Shown here piece by piece: positions 24,804 to 35,319 of a stretch of 64,000 bases of DNA. Both the position numbers and the translations under genes were made by a program. Every line of letters starts with the position of its first letter. Positions within the stretch are counted from its first letter, which is position 1. Origin of the DNA: Herbidospora cretacea (lineage in GTDB: Bacteria; Actinomycetota; Actinomycetes; Streptosporangiales; Streptosporangiaceae); contig NZ_BBXG01000009.1 in NCBI RefSeq assembly GCF_001570605.1, positions 62,001 through 126,000 on the forward strand. Direction: 5' to 3'. The notes beneath the pieces are model-generated. The model saw nothing but the letters and a program-made list of their open reading frames with translations. It was not told where the DNA came from and ran no database searches.

Positions 24804-24826
24804 GCCGGAGTCCGTACCCAGCGACC

Positions 24827-25147
24827 TCAGAGGGCCAGCGCGTGTCTCAGGCCTTGGCCGACCCGCATCATGGTCTGGAGGGTCAGGCCGCCGAGATCTC
24901 GCTGGAGATCCTCCTCGAAAAGGATCACGATGTCGTCGCAGAGCGCGCGGCCCGTCAGGGGATCTTCCGGCGTCAGCTCGACGATGCTCGGCAACGGCGG
25001 TTTGGCTGACGTGGTGATCCGGACGGCCAGATAGCTCGGCAGCGCCCTGTTGCGGGCGTTGTTGCTCACGATCACGTAGGGCTTCTCGCCGTAGTCTTCG
25101 CCGAGGTCGGCCATGAAGACTCTGCCCCGCAGGGGATAGGTCGTCAT
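24827..25147 (-). CDS. Type II toxin, PemK/MazF family
   Basis: A 106-residue protein with the MazF/PemK beta-barrel pattern: RGRVFMADLGEDYGEKPYVIVS (conserved Arg, Gly and Pro positions), YLAVRITTSAK and ELTPEDPLTGRALCDDI. The family cleaves mRNA at short sites. Start ATG overlaps the stop of the upstream small gene by one base (TGATG), the usual antitoxin-toxin arrangement. Length fits the family. Confidence 0.85.
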   Translation of the reverse strand: MTTYPLRGRVFMADLGEDYGEKPYVIVSNNARNRALPSYLAVRITTSAKPPLPSIVELTPEDPLTGRALCDDIVILFEEDLQRDLGGLTLQTMMRVGQGLRHALAL

Positions 25148-25443
25148 CAGTCGCGGGAGACCTCGGCGGTACGCCGGCGGGCGGCGCGTCGTTGCGAGTG
25201 GTCTTCTTCGGTCTGGGCCGCGGCCAGAGCCGCGTAGCCGGTCACCATCACCTCGTTGAGCACCGCTTTCCTGGCCACGTCGACGAGGGTGTGAAGCGCC
25301 GCCGAAGTGGACGTCTCAGGCCCGAGCGTGGCCCCCGCCAACTGCTGGACGGCCAGGTTCTCCGGACTCCCGGGAGTGCGGATCGCCTCCAGGAACTGCC
25401 TGTCCAGCTCGGACAGGGGAACAGGTGATCGAGTGTTCGTCAC
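25147..25443 (-). CDS. Probable antitoxin of the PemK/MazF module
   Basis: A 98-residue, mostly helical, charged-tail protein directly upstream of the toxin with a one-base overlap, which supports an antitoxin role. I do not recognise a ribbon-helix-helix or AbrB fold; the C-terminus is basic (QRRAARRRTAEVSRD). The GTG start at 25443 lies 3 bases after the stop of the WYL regulator, so the three genes are co-transcribed. Function rests on position. Confidence 0.65.
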   Translation of the reverse strand: MTNTRSPVPLSELDRQFLEAIRTPGSPENLAVQQLAGATLGPETSTSAALHTLVDVARKAVLNEVMVTGYAALAAAQTEEDHSQRRAARRRTAEVSRD

Positions 25444-25446
25444 ACC

Positions 25447-26421
25447 TCATGGTGCATCGGATGTCGCATCTTCTGCAACTGGATCTGTCGCAGCTATGAG
25501 GCGCTGCGCCAGGGCGCGTACCGCCGCCCTGATCTCCGGGCCCCTCACCACCCGGAAGGCGCCCGGGGTCGCCGTGAGTTGTTCGGCGTACCAATAAGGG
25601 TTCGAGGTGCTTCCCGTCAGCAGGGTCGTCCGGTCGTCCACCGGTGACAGGCGGCCCAGGGCCCGGGGGAGATGGGAGCTCACGCGGTCCAGTGGGGCCT
25701 CGATCAGGATCTCGGCCTCGTACGCCCAGCCCGTGGCCAGGTGTTCCTCCAGTGTCGCCACCGGATCGAGGTCGGTGGGCGGATCGAAGACGTCGTCCAG
25801 GATCTCCACATCCACCACCCGGTCCACCCGGTAGGCGCGGATCGCGTCGCGTTCGGGCACGCGGCACAGCAGGTACCAGCGGCCGTGGCGGATCACCACG
25901 GCCCACGGTTCGGCCTCGCGGGTCCACTCTGTCGAGGTCCGGTAGGTGATCCGCACCCTCCGCCGCTCGGCGCACGCGCTGACCAGGGTCGTCGTGGTCG
26001 CCGGGTTGGGGCGGGCGGCGGCGCGGTCGGGGGCGGGGGCGGCGTTGCGGCGGACCGTCTCGGCCTGGGCCGCGATGCCCTCAGGGAGCGCTCGCATGAT
26101 CTTCGTGAGGGCGCTCCCGACCGGGTCGGACGGGTCGGCGGCCGCGTGGTGCCCGTCGAGGACGGCCATGACCAGGCCGAGCGCCTCGGTTCCGGTGAAC
26201 ACGAGCGGGGGCAGCCGGACGCCTCGTCCCAGCCGGTAGCCGCCGTAAGGGCCGCGTACGGACTCGACGGGTATTTCCGCCTCGCGAAGGATCGCCACAT
26301 ATCGGCGCACGGCGCGCTCGGAGACGCCGAGCTTGTCGGCCAGGCGCTCGGCGGTGATCCCCGGTGAGGACTGCAGCAGTTCGAGGGTCTGCAAGGCGCG
26401 GGCGGTCGGGCTCTTCTCCAC
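25447..26421 (-). CDS. WYL domain transcriptional regulator (YafY-type)
   Basis: A 324-residue regulator with an N-terminal HTH_11 winged helix (about 6-60: RALQTLELLQSSPGITAERL, then VSERAVRRYVAILREAEIPV and GGYRLGRG), a WYL ligand-binding domain (about 145-210, with WAVVIRHGRWYLLCRV and AYRVDRV) and a C-terminal WCX domain (about 235-315). The start GTG 26421 has GAGGT upstream. WYL domains bind nucleic-acid or nucleotide ligands and control defence or stress genes. It diverges from the DinB-like gene and leads the antitoxin-toxin-NAD kinase run. Confidence 0.85.
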   Translation of the reverse strand: MEKSPTARALQTLELLQSSPGITAERLADKLGVSERAVRRYVAILREAEIPVESVRGPYGGYRLGRGVRLPPLVFTGTEALGLVMAVLDGHHAAADPSDPVGSALTKIMRALPEGIAAQAETVRRNAAPAPDRAAARPNPATTTTLVSACAERRRVRITYRTSTEWTREAEPWAVVIRHGRWYLLCRVPERDAIRAYRVDRVVDVEILDDVFDPPTDLDPVATLEEHLATGWAYEAEILIEAPLDRVSSHLPRALGRLSPVDDRTTLLTGSTSNPYWYAEQLTATPGAFRVVRGPEIRAAVRALAQRLIAATDPVAEDATSDAP

Positions 26422-26475
26422 AGCGACCTCGTTCCGGAAGCCGATCGTCCGGAATCGTACCTAGCATGCGGAGGC

Positions 26476-26961
26476 ATGGACGAACCCAAGTGGGACGCGA
26501 GCGAGGCCGAGATCCTCGTCTTCGCGCTCGAGAGATCCCGGGCCACCTTCGGCTGGAAGACCGGCGGTCTCGACGCCGACGCCCTGAACAGGCGGTTCCC
26601 GCCGTCGGAGATGACCATCGGCGGGCTGATCAAGCACCTGACGACGGTGGAGGACAAGTACACCTATGTCTTCTTCACCAGCGGCCACGGAGAGCCGCGA
26701 GAGCTCGACTGGGGCTGGGAGAGCGCCCGCCACGACACGCCCGGCCAGCTCTACTCGCGCTGGCGGGAGGCCGTCGAGACCAACCGGGAGGCGCTGGGCC
26801 GCCTGCTGGAGAACGGCGATCCCGGGCAGCTCACCCCGCGCGGCCCGAACCTGCGCCGGGCCCTGATGGACCTGCACGACGAGTACGCGCGCCACGTCGG
26901 CCACGCCGACCTGTTCCGCGAGGCCGTCGACGGGCTGGTGGGAGAGGATCCGCCGAACTGA
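26476..26961 (+). CDS. DinB/DUF664 family protein
   Basis: A 161-residue four-helix-bundle protein of the DinB-like superfamily: a first helix with LVFALERSRATFGWK, MTIGGLIKHLTTVEDKY with the first His ligand, and LMDLHDEYARHVGHADLFREAVDG with the second His group near 140. The family often binds Ni or Zn and includes mycothiol-dependent transferases. It diverges from the WYL regulator 54 bases away, a frequent pairing in actinomycetes, so it is likely a target of that regulator. Confidence 0.8.
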   Translation: MDEPKWDASEAEILVFALERSRATFGWKTGGLDADALNRRFPPSEMTIGGLIKHLTTVEDKYTYVFFTSGHGEPRELDWGWESARHDTPGQLYSRWREAVETNREALGRLLENGDPGQLTPRGPNLRRALMDLHDEYARHVGHADLFREAVDGLVGEDPPN

Positions 26962-28455
<1,494 letters not shown>

Positions 28456-28471
28456 GACCTCACGTCACCCC

Positions 28472-28508
28472 GAATCCCTGGTCGGCGCACGTCGCTGACC
28501 AGGGATTC
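28472..28508 (+). terminator. Hairpin terminator after argG
   Basis: GAATCCCTGGTC at 28472-28483 pairs exactly with GACCAGGGATTC at 28497-28508 around a 13-base loop, 16 bases after the argG stop, followed by GTGTTT. Confidence 0.85.
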
Positions 28509-28593
28509 GTGTTTCCGGCCCCTCACGGCATGGATGACCTTGGTCACTCCGGGTATCCGAGAACGGCACCGATCATCGACTGGGGGAGATGCC

Positions 28594-29916
28594 TTGAGGA
28601 CCCTGAAACTGATCGCTCCACTGGTGCTGCTGCTCGGCGGCTGCGCCACGGCCGAACAGGCGGCGCCGGCGAACACCCCGAAAGCCGCCACGTCGGGAGC
28701 GTCCACGGGGGTGGCCATCCCCGACAGCGCCGTCGGCAGGAAGCTGACCTGGTATCTCGGCGCCCTGGCGGCGCTGCCCATCCCCGAAGAGCAGATCAAC
28801 CAGCACTTCGCGCCGTCGTTCCTCAAGCAGGTCCCCGCCGCCCAGATCAACGAGGTCAGCGCCACCCTCCAGGGCCTGAAGGTCGTCGAGATCCAGCGCG
28901 CCACCGAGACCGACCTGGTCACGGTCGTCCAGTCGGGCGCGAACAAGGCCAAACTGACCATCGCCGTCGACCCCACCGGCAAGATCGCCGGTCTGTTCGT
29001 CGCGCCGTCCGACACCCCGACCCCGGCGAGCTGGGGCGAGATCGACAACCGCCTCGCCGTCCTCCCGCCGTCGAGCTTCCTCGCCGCCGGCGAGGACTGC
29101 GAACCCGTCCATGGCGTCGCCGCCGACGAGGTCCGCCCCCTGGGTTCGATGTTCAAGCTGTACGTTCTGGGCGCCGTCGCCCAGGAGGTCAAAGCCGGCC
29201 GCCTCGCCTGGGACGACGAGCTGACCGTCACCGACGAGAAGAAGAGCCTCCCCAGCGGCGAGCTGCAGGACCGCCCCGACGGGACGAAGGTCCCGGTCAA
29301 GGAGGCCGCCAAGCTGATGATCTCGATCAGCGACAACACCGCGACCGACCTGCTGATCGACCGCGTCGGCAAACCGGCGGTCGAAGGGGTCATCCGCGCC
29401 TGGTCCTCCCACGCCGACCGGAACATCCCCCTGCTGACGACCCGGGAGCTGTTCGTCCTGAAGGGCGCCGACTATCCCAAGTACGCCGAGGCGTATCTCC
29501 GGGCCTCCGACAAGCGCGCCTACCTGGAGGACACCGTGGACAGGGTCCCGGCCGGCCAGGTCAAGCCGTGGGACACCCCGCGCGAGGTGAACACGATCGA
29601 GTGGTTCGGCAGCCCGACGGACATGTGCCGGGCCCTGGTCAGCCTGAACGGCCTCGGCGGCGCCGAACTGAACGAGATCATGGGCGCCAACGACGCCGGC
29701 CTCGGCCTCAACCAGCAGCAGTGGCCCACGGTGTGGTTCAAGGGCGGTTCCGAGCCCGGCGTGCTGACGCTCGGCTACCTGGCCAAGTCCGACCAGGGCA
29801 AGACCTCGGTCGTGGTGGTCGAGGCCACGGACGCGAAGAAGGCCATCCCCGAGATGGCCGCCGCGACCGAATACCTGGCGCTCATCAGAGGAGCCTTCGG
29901 CCTGCTGCGCGGATGA
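28594..29916 (+). CDS. Lipoprotein with class A beta-lactamase fold (LpqF/Cpe-like)
   Basis: The 440-residue protein starts at TTG 28594: GGGGAG lies 5 bases upstream and the N-terminus becomes a lipoprotein signal with lipobox LLGGC (Cys17). After a small N-terminal domain (about 45-145), a serine beta-lactamase/penicillin-recognising domain has S185-x-x-K188 (SMFK), S246-D-N and a KGG box in WFKGGSEPG. The two-domain layout matches mycobacterial LpqF and the Cpe/ORF12 proteins near clavulanate clusters, which have a cystatin-like N-terminal domain. Whether it hydrolyses beta-lactams is unknown; esterase activity is possible. Anchored outside the membrane. Confidence 0.85.
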   Translation: MRTLKLIAPLVLLLGGCATAEQAAPANTPKAATSGASTGVAIPDSAVGRKLTWYLGALAALPIPEEQINQHFAPSFLKQVPAAQINEVSATLQGLKVVEIQRATETDLVTVVQSGANKAKLTIAVDPTGKIAGLFVAPSDTPTPASWGEIDNRLAVLPPSSFLAAGEDCEPVHGVAADEVRPLGSMFKLYVLGAVAQEVKAGRLAWDDELTVTDEKKSLPSGELQDRPDGTKVPVKEAAKLMISISDNTATDLLIDRVGKPAVEGVIRAWSSHADRNIPLLTTRELFVLKGADYPKYAEAYLRASDKRAYLEDTVDRVPAGQVKPWDTPREVNTIEWFGSPTDMCRALVSLNGLGGAELNEIMGANDAGLGLNQQQWPTVWFKGGSEPGVLTLGYLAKSDQGKTSVVVVEATDAKKAIPEMAAATEYLALIRGAFGLLRG

Positions 29917-29948
29917 GTTTTGTCGGTGGCGCTCGATAGCGTGTTCGT

Positions 29949-30371
29949 ATGAGTTACGCGATCAGCTTCCTGCGCCGCGAGCCCGGCCAGACGTGGGACG
30001 ACGCCCGGGTGGCGCTGGAGAGCCGGGCTCCGGAGACGGCCGACTACGCGATCTGGTCGATCGTGGCGGTCGCGGCCCGCGAGGTGCTGGGCGTGGTGTC
30101 CGAAGACCTGCTGAACTGTGAGGTGACCCAGCTGTCCACCGGCCTCCAGGTGGAGTGCGACCTGGGCCGGTGGAGCGTGTCGGTGCCTCACTGGGCCTCC
30201 GGCGAGGGCGCGGAGCTTGAGGCCCAAGTGCGGGCGGTCGCCGCGATCGTCGAGGGGGCGACGGGGCTGACGGCCTACGACCCGCAGATCGGGGCCGTCC
30301 TGTCGGACATCGACGATCTCGCGGGGTCGGCGGCGGCCTTCGACCTGGCTGCGGCCCAGTGCGGCCGATAG
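29949..30371 (+). CDS. Conserved hypothetical protein
   Basis: A 140-residue soluble, acidic protein (MSYAISFLRREPGQTWDDAR...) with no signal peptide or membrane segment. Mixed alpha/beta, with a WSVSVPHW strand near residue 75. I do not recognise a family with known function. Start ATG 29949 lies 32 bases after the lipoprotein gene; a joint transcript is possible. Confidence 0.6.
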   Translation: MSYAISFLRREPGQTWDDARVALESRAPETADYAIWSIVAVAAREVLGVVSEDLLNCEVTQLSTGLQVECDLGRWSVSVPHWASGEGAELEAQVRAVAAIVEGATGLTAYDPQIGAVLSDIDDLAGSAAAFDLAAAQCGR

Positions 30372-30460
30372 TGGCCGGGCGGGCGTCGGGCTGGTGATCG
30401 CCGGGCGGTCCGGGCGCGTGGCAGCCGAATGGCTGGTGCGCGTGCGATGATTGCGGGGCT

Positions 30461-30979
30461 ATGTCTGCGGCGCTGCCCTTTCGTCTCGCCCGTGCCACGG
30501 TGTTCGCCGTGGTCTGTTCGGGGCTTGCCGCCGTGGCCCACACCTTCGCCGGTGGATACGTCACCGCTCCGGGGCTGAGCGCCGCCTTTCTCCTGGCTCT
30601 GGTCGCCGCGTTCCCGCTGAGCGCGCGGGAGCGCACCGGGCCCCAGATCGTGCCGGTGCTCGCCGCGATGCAGGTCGTGCTGCACCTGCTCTTCTCGGTG
30701 CTGCACGTCTCCTCGCCCGAGCGGCTCGCCGGGCATCTGCACATGCCGAGCCTGAGCATGATCGTCCTGCACGTCTGGGCGGTCGCCGTCACCGCCTGGT
30801 GGCTGGGGCGGGGCGAGGAACTGTTCTGGACGCTGCTGCGCCGGTTGGCCGGTCGCATTGTCCGCGTTCTGTCGCTGCCGCGACCTCTTTCGGTGACAGG
30901 CGTTCCCGTACTGGTCACGTCGGTTGTCGTGAAGAGCACCTGTCGTCATTCTGTCGAAGGGCGTGGCCCGCCTCTGTGA
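30461..30979 (+). CDS. Small polytopic membrane protein
   Basis: A 172-residue protein with four hydrophobic segments (about 9-27, 37-50, 62-82 and 96-115) followed by a basic cytoplasmic tail with a further weak hydrophobic stretch. Histidines at both ends of the third and fourth helices (HLLFSVLHVSS, HLHMPS, VLHVW) could bind a metal. Such genes are often seen just before copC-like genes in actinomycetes, and CopC and CopD follow here, with a P450 gene between. Function not assigned. Confidence 0.6.
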   Translation: MSAALPFRLARATVFAVVCSGLAAVAHTFAGGYVTAPGLSAAFLLALVAAFPLSARERTGPQIVPVLAAMQVVLHLLFSVLHVSSPERLAGHLHMPSLSMIVLHVWAVAVTAWWLGRGEELFWTLLRRLAGRIVRVLSLPRPLSVTGVPVLVTSVVVKSTCRHSVEGRGPPL

Positions 30980-31023
30980 GGCCGCACGCACCTTCCACTC
31001 TTGACGATGAGGAACCACGTTCA

Positions 31024-32193
31024 ATGTCCGATGCCGACTTTCCGCTTGTGCAATTCCTGCGCGACCGGATGGATCCCATAGCCGAGCTGTCCCAGATCCG
31101 CGCCGAACGCGCCGTTCACCCGCTGCCCATTCCGGGCGGCTCGACGGTGTGGCTGGTGACCCGGTACGAAGACGTACGGGCCGTGCTGGGTGACACCGCG
31201 CGGTTCAGCAACGACTTCGGCAACATCACCGGCATGGGGTCGAATCAGGACGACCCGGGTGGCCTGGGTTTCCGTGACCCGCCCGAGCACACGCGGCTGC
31301 GCCGCATGCTCACGCCCGAGTTCACGATGCACCGGCTGCGGCGGCTCGAACCCCGCATCACCGCGATCGTCAACGAGCAGCTGGACCTGGTCCAGAAGGA
31401 GGGCGCGCCGGCCGACCTCGTGGCGTCGTTCGCGCTGCCGATCCCGTCGCTCGTCGTCTGCGAACTCCTCGGCGTCCCCTACGAGGACCGGGCCGACTTC
31501 CTGCGCTTCTCGACCGACCGGTTCGACTTCTCGGCCGGGCCGGAGGCCTCGCTCCAGTCCATCAACGACTCGATGGCCTACCTGACCGAGCTCGTCGCGC
31601 GGGAACGCCGCGCGCCCGGCGAAGGTCTCCTCGGGGCGCTGCTGCGGGACCACGGCGACGACGTCAGCGACCGTGAGCTGGCCAGTCTCGCCGACGGCCT
31701 GCTGACCGGCGGCCACGACACGACCACGAGCATGCTCGCGCTCGGCACTCTCTGGCTCCTGGAGAACCCCGAGTTCCTCGCTCTCGTACGCGACAGCGAC
31801 GACCACATCGACAAGGTCGTCGAGGAACTGCTGCGTTACATGACCGTCGTCCAGGTCGCGTTCCCGCGTTTCGCGCGCGAGGATCTCGAACTCGCCGGCC
31901 AGCCGATCGCGAAGGGCGAGATGGTGCTCTGCTCGCTGTCGGCGGCCAACCGCGACGCGATCCTCGGCGAGGACATGGACACCGCCGACCCGAACCGCCG
32001 GGAACTCAAATCCCATCTCGCCTTCGGCCACGGCGTTCATCGATGCATCGGCGCCCCTTTGGCGCGGATGGAAATGCGCGTCGCCTATCCCGCCCTGCTG
32101 CGGCGTTTCCCGGGCCTGCGACTCGCGGGCGAACCGACGTATCGCCAGGTCGCGATCGTCTACGGCCTCGATTCGCTGCCGGTCGAATGGTGA
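31024..32193 (+). CDS. Cytochrome P450
   Basis: A 389-residue soluble bacterial P450. The oxygen-activating I-helix motif GGHDTTT, the ExxR motif EELLRY, and the heme-binding loop FGHGVHRCIGAPLARME with the proximal Cys near 339 are all intact. Start is ATG 31024, with GAGGAA 9 bases upstream; an upstream in-frame extension overlaps the previous gene. It would need a ferredoxin and reductase, neither encoded nearby. Substrate unknown; the CYP107/105-like family is likely. It lies inside what otherwise looks like a copper-handling block, which is odd. Confidence 0.9.
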   Translation: MSDADFPLVQFLRDRMDPIAELSQIRAERAVHPLPIPGGSTVWLVTRYEDVRAVLGDTARFSNDFGNITGMGSNQDDPGGLGFRDPPEHTRLRRMLTPEFTMHRLRRLEPRITAIVNEQLDLVQKEGAPADLVASFALPIPSLVVCELLGVPYEDRADFLRFSTDRFDFSAGPEASLQSINDSMAYLTELVARERRAPGEGLLGALLRDHGDDVSDRELASLADGLLTGGHDTTTSMLALGTLWLLENPEFLALVRDSDDHIDKVVEELLRYMTVVQVAFPRFAREDLELAGQPIAKGEMVLCSLSAANRDAILGEDMDTADPNRRELKSHLAFGHGVHRCIGAPLARMEMRVAYPALLRRFPGLRLAGEPTYRQVAIVYGLDSLPVEW

Positions 32194-32219
32194 CCTGACT
32201 CCATCGGACGGAGTTTTTC

Positions 32220-32822
32220 ATGCTGCTTCGTAAAACGGCGGCCGTCATTCTGCTGGCGGCCGCGTCGCTCCTGCCCGCTTCTGCGGCGCAGGCGCATGAC
32301 GTACTGAAATCCAGCACCCCGAAAGAGAACGCCAAGGTCGAGAACCTGACCGAGGTGGTCCTGGACTTCAGCAACAAGGTGAGTTTCCCGAAGGTCGTCG
32401 TCAACGGCCCCGACGACAAGAACTACGCGACGGGCGAGGCGAAGCGCGACGGCCACAAGGTGATCCAGGCGGTCTCCGGGCCGCTGCCAGCCGGGAAATA
32501 CGTCATCGCCTACCGCATCGTGTCGTCGGACGGCCACCCGAAGACGGGCGAGGTCCCGTTCACGGTGCTCGCGGCGGAGACCCCGTCGGAATCCCCGTCG
32601 GAGTCCCCGTCGCCTGAGCCGTCGGAAACGGCCGCCGCCTCCGCTCCCGCCACCCCGGAACCGACGCCGGTGGCGCCGCAGACGGTGGACGCCGCTCCGC
32701 AGAGCGGTGCCGAGGACTCCGGTGGCGGCAGCGGGTTCCTCATCCTGGCGATCGGGGTGGGCCTGGTCGCGGTGGCGGCCGTGGTCACCGCGACGAGACG
32801 GAAACCGAAGAAGGGCGACTGA
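32220..32822 (+). CDS. CopC domain copper-binding membrane-anchored protein
   Basis: A 200-residue exported protein. Signal peptide 1-25 ends AAQA, leaving a mature N-terminus HDVLKSSTP whose histidine is the Cu(II) ligand of CopC proteins; a further His lies in RIVSSDGHPKTGEV. The CopC domain covers about 26-118. A Pro/Ser/Glu-rich linker (about 120-160) leads to a single C-terminal transmembrane helix (about 174-192) and a basic tail. It would bind copper outside the membrane and hand it to CopD, encoded next. Confidence 0.88.
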   Translation: MLLRKTAAVILLAAASLLPASAAQAHDVLKSSTPKENAKVENLTEVVLDFSNKVSFPKVVVNGPDDKNYATGEAKRDGHKVIQAVSGPLPAGKYVIAYRIVSSDGHPKTGEVPFTVLAAETPSESPSESPSPEPSETAAASAPATPEPTPVAPQTVDAAPQSGAEDSGGGSGFLILAIGVGLVAVAAVVTATRRKPKKGD

Positions 32823-33111
32823 CCCTGGGCCGCCTGGTCACCTTCTCGCGGGTGATCAGGCGGTGCCTCCCCAGGCGCCACGTGGAGCGCGGCCCACCGC
32901 CTCGGAGTCGACTCGACCCCAGTGGTCACCGCGAGGGCGCGGTCGCTGGATGGGTGGTGATCCGTTGTCGAAGACGGGTCCATCCATGTCTCAGCGTTCG
33001 TGCCTGAAGTAAAGCGTCGCTTTCATCCCATATGCACCATTGCTAGCGTCACCCCAGAAAGTGCTTCGCCCCTGAAGTGCTCTCACCGGCTTTACCCCCG
33101 GAAGGCTGGAT

Positions 33112-35310
33112 ATGAGGTTCCCCCCACGTGCCCAGGTGGCCGTCACCGTCGTCGCGGCGGTCGCGGTCCTGTTCGCGGTCCTCTGGTATGGCGGCGGGCG
33201 TCCCGCGGCACTCGTCGAAGGGCTGCCCTCACCGGGCCTGCTGACCGAATGGGGGCTCCCGTTCGTCCGGCTGGTGCACGACATCTGCGCCGTGGCGACG
33301 GTCGGACTCCTGCTGACATCGGTCGCTTTCACCCGTGACGAGGAGATCCGCACCCAGGCGCGCCGCCAGGTCGTGTGGTGGGCCTCGGGATGGGCGCTGA
33401 CCGCGCTGGCCACGATCGCGCTGACGCTGTCGGACTTCCTCGGCCTGCCCGTCACCGAAGCCCTGGGCGCGGGGGTGCTGCAGACGTTCGTCCTCTACAT
33501 CCCGCAAGGCCAGGCGTTCCTGCTCGTGGCCATGATCGCGATCGTGATCGCGGTCTGCGCCATGCTCCGGGGAGCCGAGCTGGTCCTGCTGGGCGCCGCT
33601 GTCTTCGCCGCGCTGCCGCCCGCGTATGTCGGGCATTCGGCCTCGGCCGCCGACCACAACCTCGCGGTCTCCAGCCTGATGCTGCACATCGCCGCCGCCG
33701 CCATCTGGGTCGGCGGCCTCTACGGAGTGCTGACCCTGGTGCGCAAGGACCGTGACCTGGTCCGGGGCGTGCGCCGCTTCAGCACCGTGGCCCTCTGCGC
33801 CTACGCGGCGGTCGGCGCGTCCGGGCTGATCAACGCCTGGGTCCGGCTGGGCGGCCTGACCACCCTGTTCGATTCCCGCTACGGCCTGCTGGTGCTCGCC
33901 AAGGTGGCGGCCCTGGCCCTGCTCGGCTGGTTCGGCTGGCGCCACCGATCGGTCACGATCGCCCGCCTGGAAGCCGACGCTCTGTCTCAAGCGCCAGACA
34001 AGCGCACGGCCCGGGGAGAGCCGGATGGCGATCCGGTGCCGTCGAAGACCGCCTCCGAGCCGGGGCCGGATGGATCAGCCGAAGGCGAGCCGCAAACCGG
34101 TGGATCTGTGCGCAAGTTGGATGCACCAGCCGAGGGTGAGCCGCAAGCGGACGGGTCAGCTCTAGGCGAGCCGCAGGCTGACGGCTCCGCGCGCGAGCCG
34201 GATGGACCAGTGGAGGGTGAGCCACTGGCTGGCTCCGTGCGCCGGCCAGATGGATCGGCCGAGGGTGAGCCGCGGGCTGACGGATCCGGGCGGGAGCCGG
34301 TTGTGGCCGGGGCGTCCGGCGGGCAGCCTGTGGCGGTCGCCGACTCGGGTGTGGATCGGGGGGATCGGGGGGATCGGCGTCCCTTCCTGCGGCTTGCCGC
34401 TGTGGAGGTGGCGATCATGAGTGCGACCGTGGCGCTCGCCGTCGGGCTGTCGCGGACCGCGCCGCCGCCCACGGAGGAGGTGCCCAACGTCAACCAGGCG
34501 CTCGGTTACCCCCTGCCGCCCATCTCGCTCGAACGGCTCTTCTCGGAGTCCCGGCTCGACCCGATCCTCCTGCTCGGCATCGCCGGGCTCGCGATCGCCT
34601 ACCTGGTCGGCCTGCGCCGTCAGGTCTGGCCCGTCGGGCGCACGCTGGTCTGGTTCCTGGGCCTCCTGGTCCTCCTCTACGCCTCCACGGGCGGCCTGGC
34701 CGCCTACGGCCCGGCGATCTTCTCGGTCGTGTCGGTCGAATACGCCCTGATCGGAACGCTCGCTCCCGCGTTGATGGCGTTCGGCGCGCCGCTCAGCCTC
34801 GCCCAGGGGCGGGAACTGCTGCCGAGGTTGCTCGCCAACCCCGCCGTCGCGCTCGGGTTCTATGTCGCCTCGCCCGTCTTCCTCTACGTCCTCGGGTTCT
34901 TCGAACTGGCCCAGTCGAGCCACGCGCTGCACCTGACCATGGTCGTGGTCCAGGTCCTGGCCGGACTCGTGTTCTTCGTCGTGGTCGCGGGCGTGGATCC
35001 GCTGCCTCGGGCGGTGCACACGTACACGAGGATTCAGCTCGTCGGGATCGCGGTCGCGGTGCAGATCGCGGTCGTGGTGCTGCTGACGCTCGGTCCTCTG
35101 TACGCCGAGGGCTGGTATGGCCTGGTCGGCTTCGACATGGTGCCCAACCGGGCCGACGACCAGCAGTGGGGCGCGCTGTTCGGGGCCGGGATCGCGCTGG
35201 TGGCGTTGCTGGGGGTGCTGGTGACTCTGGCGGTACGGGTCGTCGCGGCCCGGCGGCGAGTTTCGATTCTCAACATACAAAAGGTGGACGATCTTCGGCA
35301 GAAGAAGTAA
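33112..35310 (+). CDS. CopD-CtaG fusion copper transport membrane protein
   Basis: The 732-residue protein joins a CopD domain (about 1-285, eight or so membrane segments with conserved His) to a C-terminal caa3-type CtaG domain (about 440-720). Between them is a low-complexity cytoplasmic insert (about 300-405) made of degenerate repeats with the unit EGEPQADGSA. CopD takes up periplasmic copper with CopC; CtaG-type domains appear in copper delivery to cytochrome oxidase. Start ATG 33112. It ends 9 bases before a small membrane protein gene. Fusion of the two domains is common in actinomycetes, but the repeat insert is variable. Confidence 0.85.
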   Translation: MRFPPRAQVAVTVVAAVAVLFAVLWYGGGRPAALVEGLPSPGLLTEWGLPFVRLVHDICAVATVGLLLTSVAFTRDEEIRTQARRQVVWWASGWALTALATIALTLSDFLGLPVTEALGAGVLQTFVLYIPQGQAFLLVAMIAIVIAVCAMLRGAELVLLGAAVFAALPPAYVGHSASAADHNLAVSSLMLHIAAAAIWVGGLYGVLTLVRKDRDLVRGVRRFSTVALCAYAAVGASGLINAWVRLGGLTTLFDSRYGLLVLAKVAALALLGWFGWRHRSVTIARLEADALSQAPDKRTARGEPDGDPVPSKTASEPGPDGSAEGEPQTGGSVRKLDAPAEGEPQADGSALGEPQADGSAREPDGPVEGEPLAGSVRRPDGSAEGEPRADGSGREPVVAGASGGQPVAVADSGVDRGDRGDRRPFLRLAAVEVAIMSATVALAVGLSRTAPPPTEEVPNVNQALGYPLPPISLERLFSESRLDPILLLGIAGLAIAYLVGLRRQVWPVGRTLVWFLGLLVLLYASTGGLAAYGPAIFSVVSVEYALIGTLAPALMAFGAPLSLAQGRELLPRLLANPAVALGFYVASPVFLYVLGFFELAQSSHALHLTMVVVQVLAGLVFFVVVAGVDPLPRAVHTYTRIQLVGIAVAVQIAVVVLLTLGPLYAEGWYGLVGFDMVPNRADDQQWGALFGAGIALVALLGVLVTLAVRVVAARRRVSILNIQKVDDLRQKK
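34060..34300 (+). repeat. Degenerate coding repeats in the CopD-CtaG linker
   Basis: Six to seven imperfect copies of a unit of about 36 bases encode variants of DGSAEGEPQ. They lie wholly within the gene at 33112-35310 and keep the frame. Confidence 0.7.
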
Positions 35311-35319
35311 CGTCGCCCC

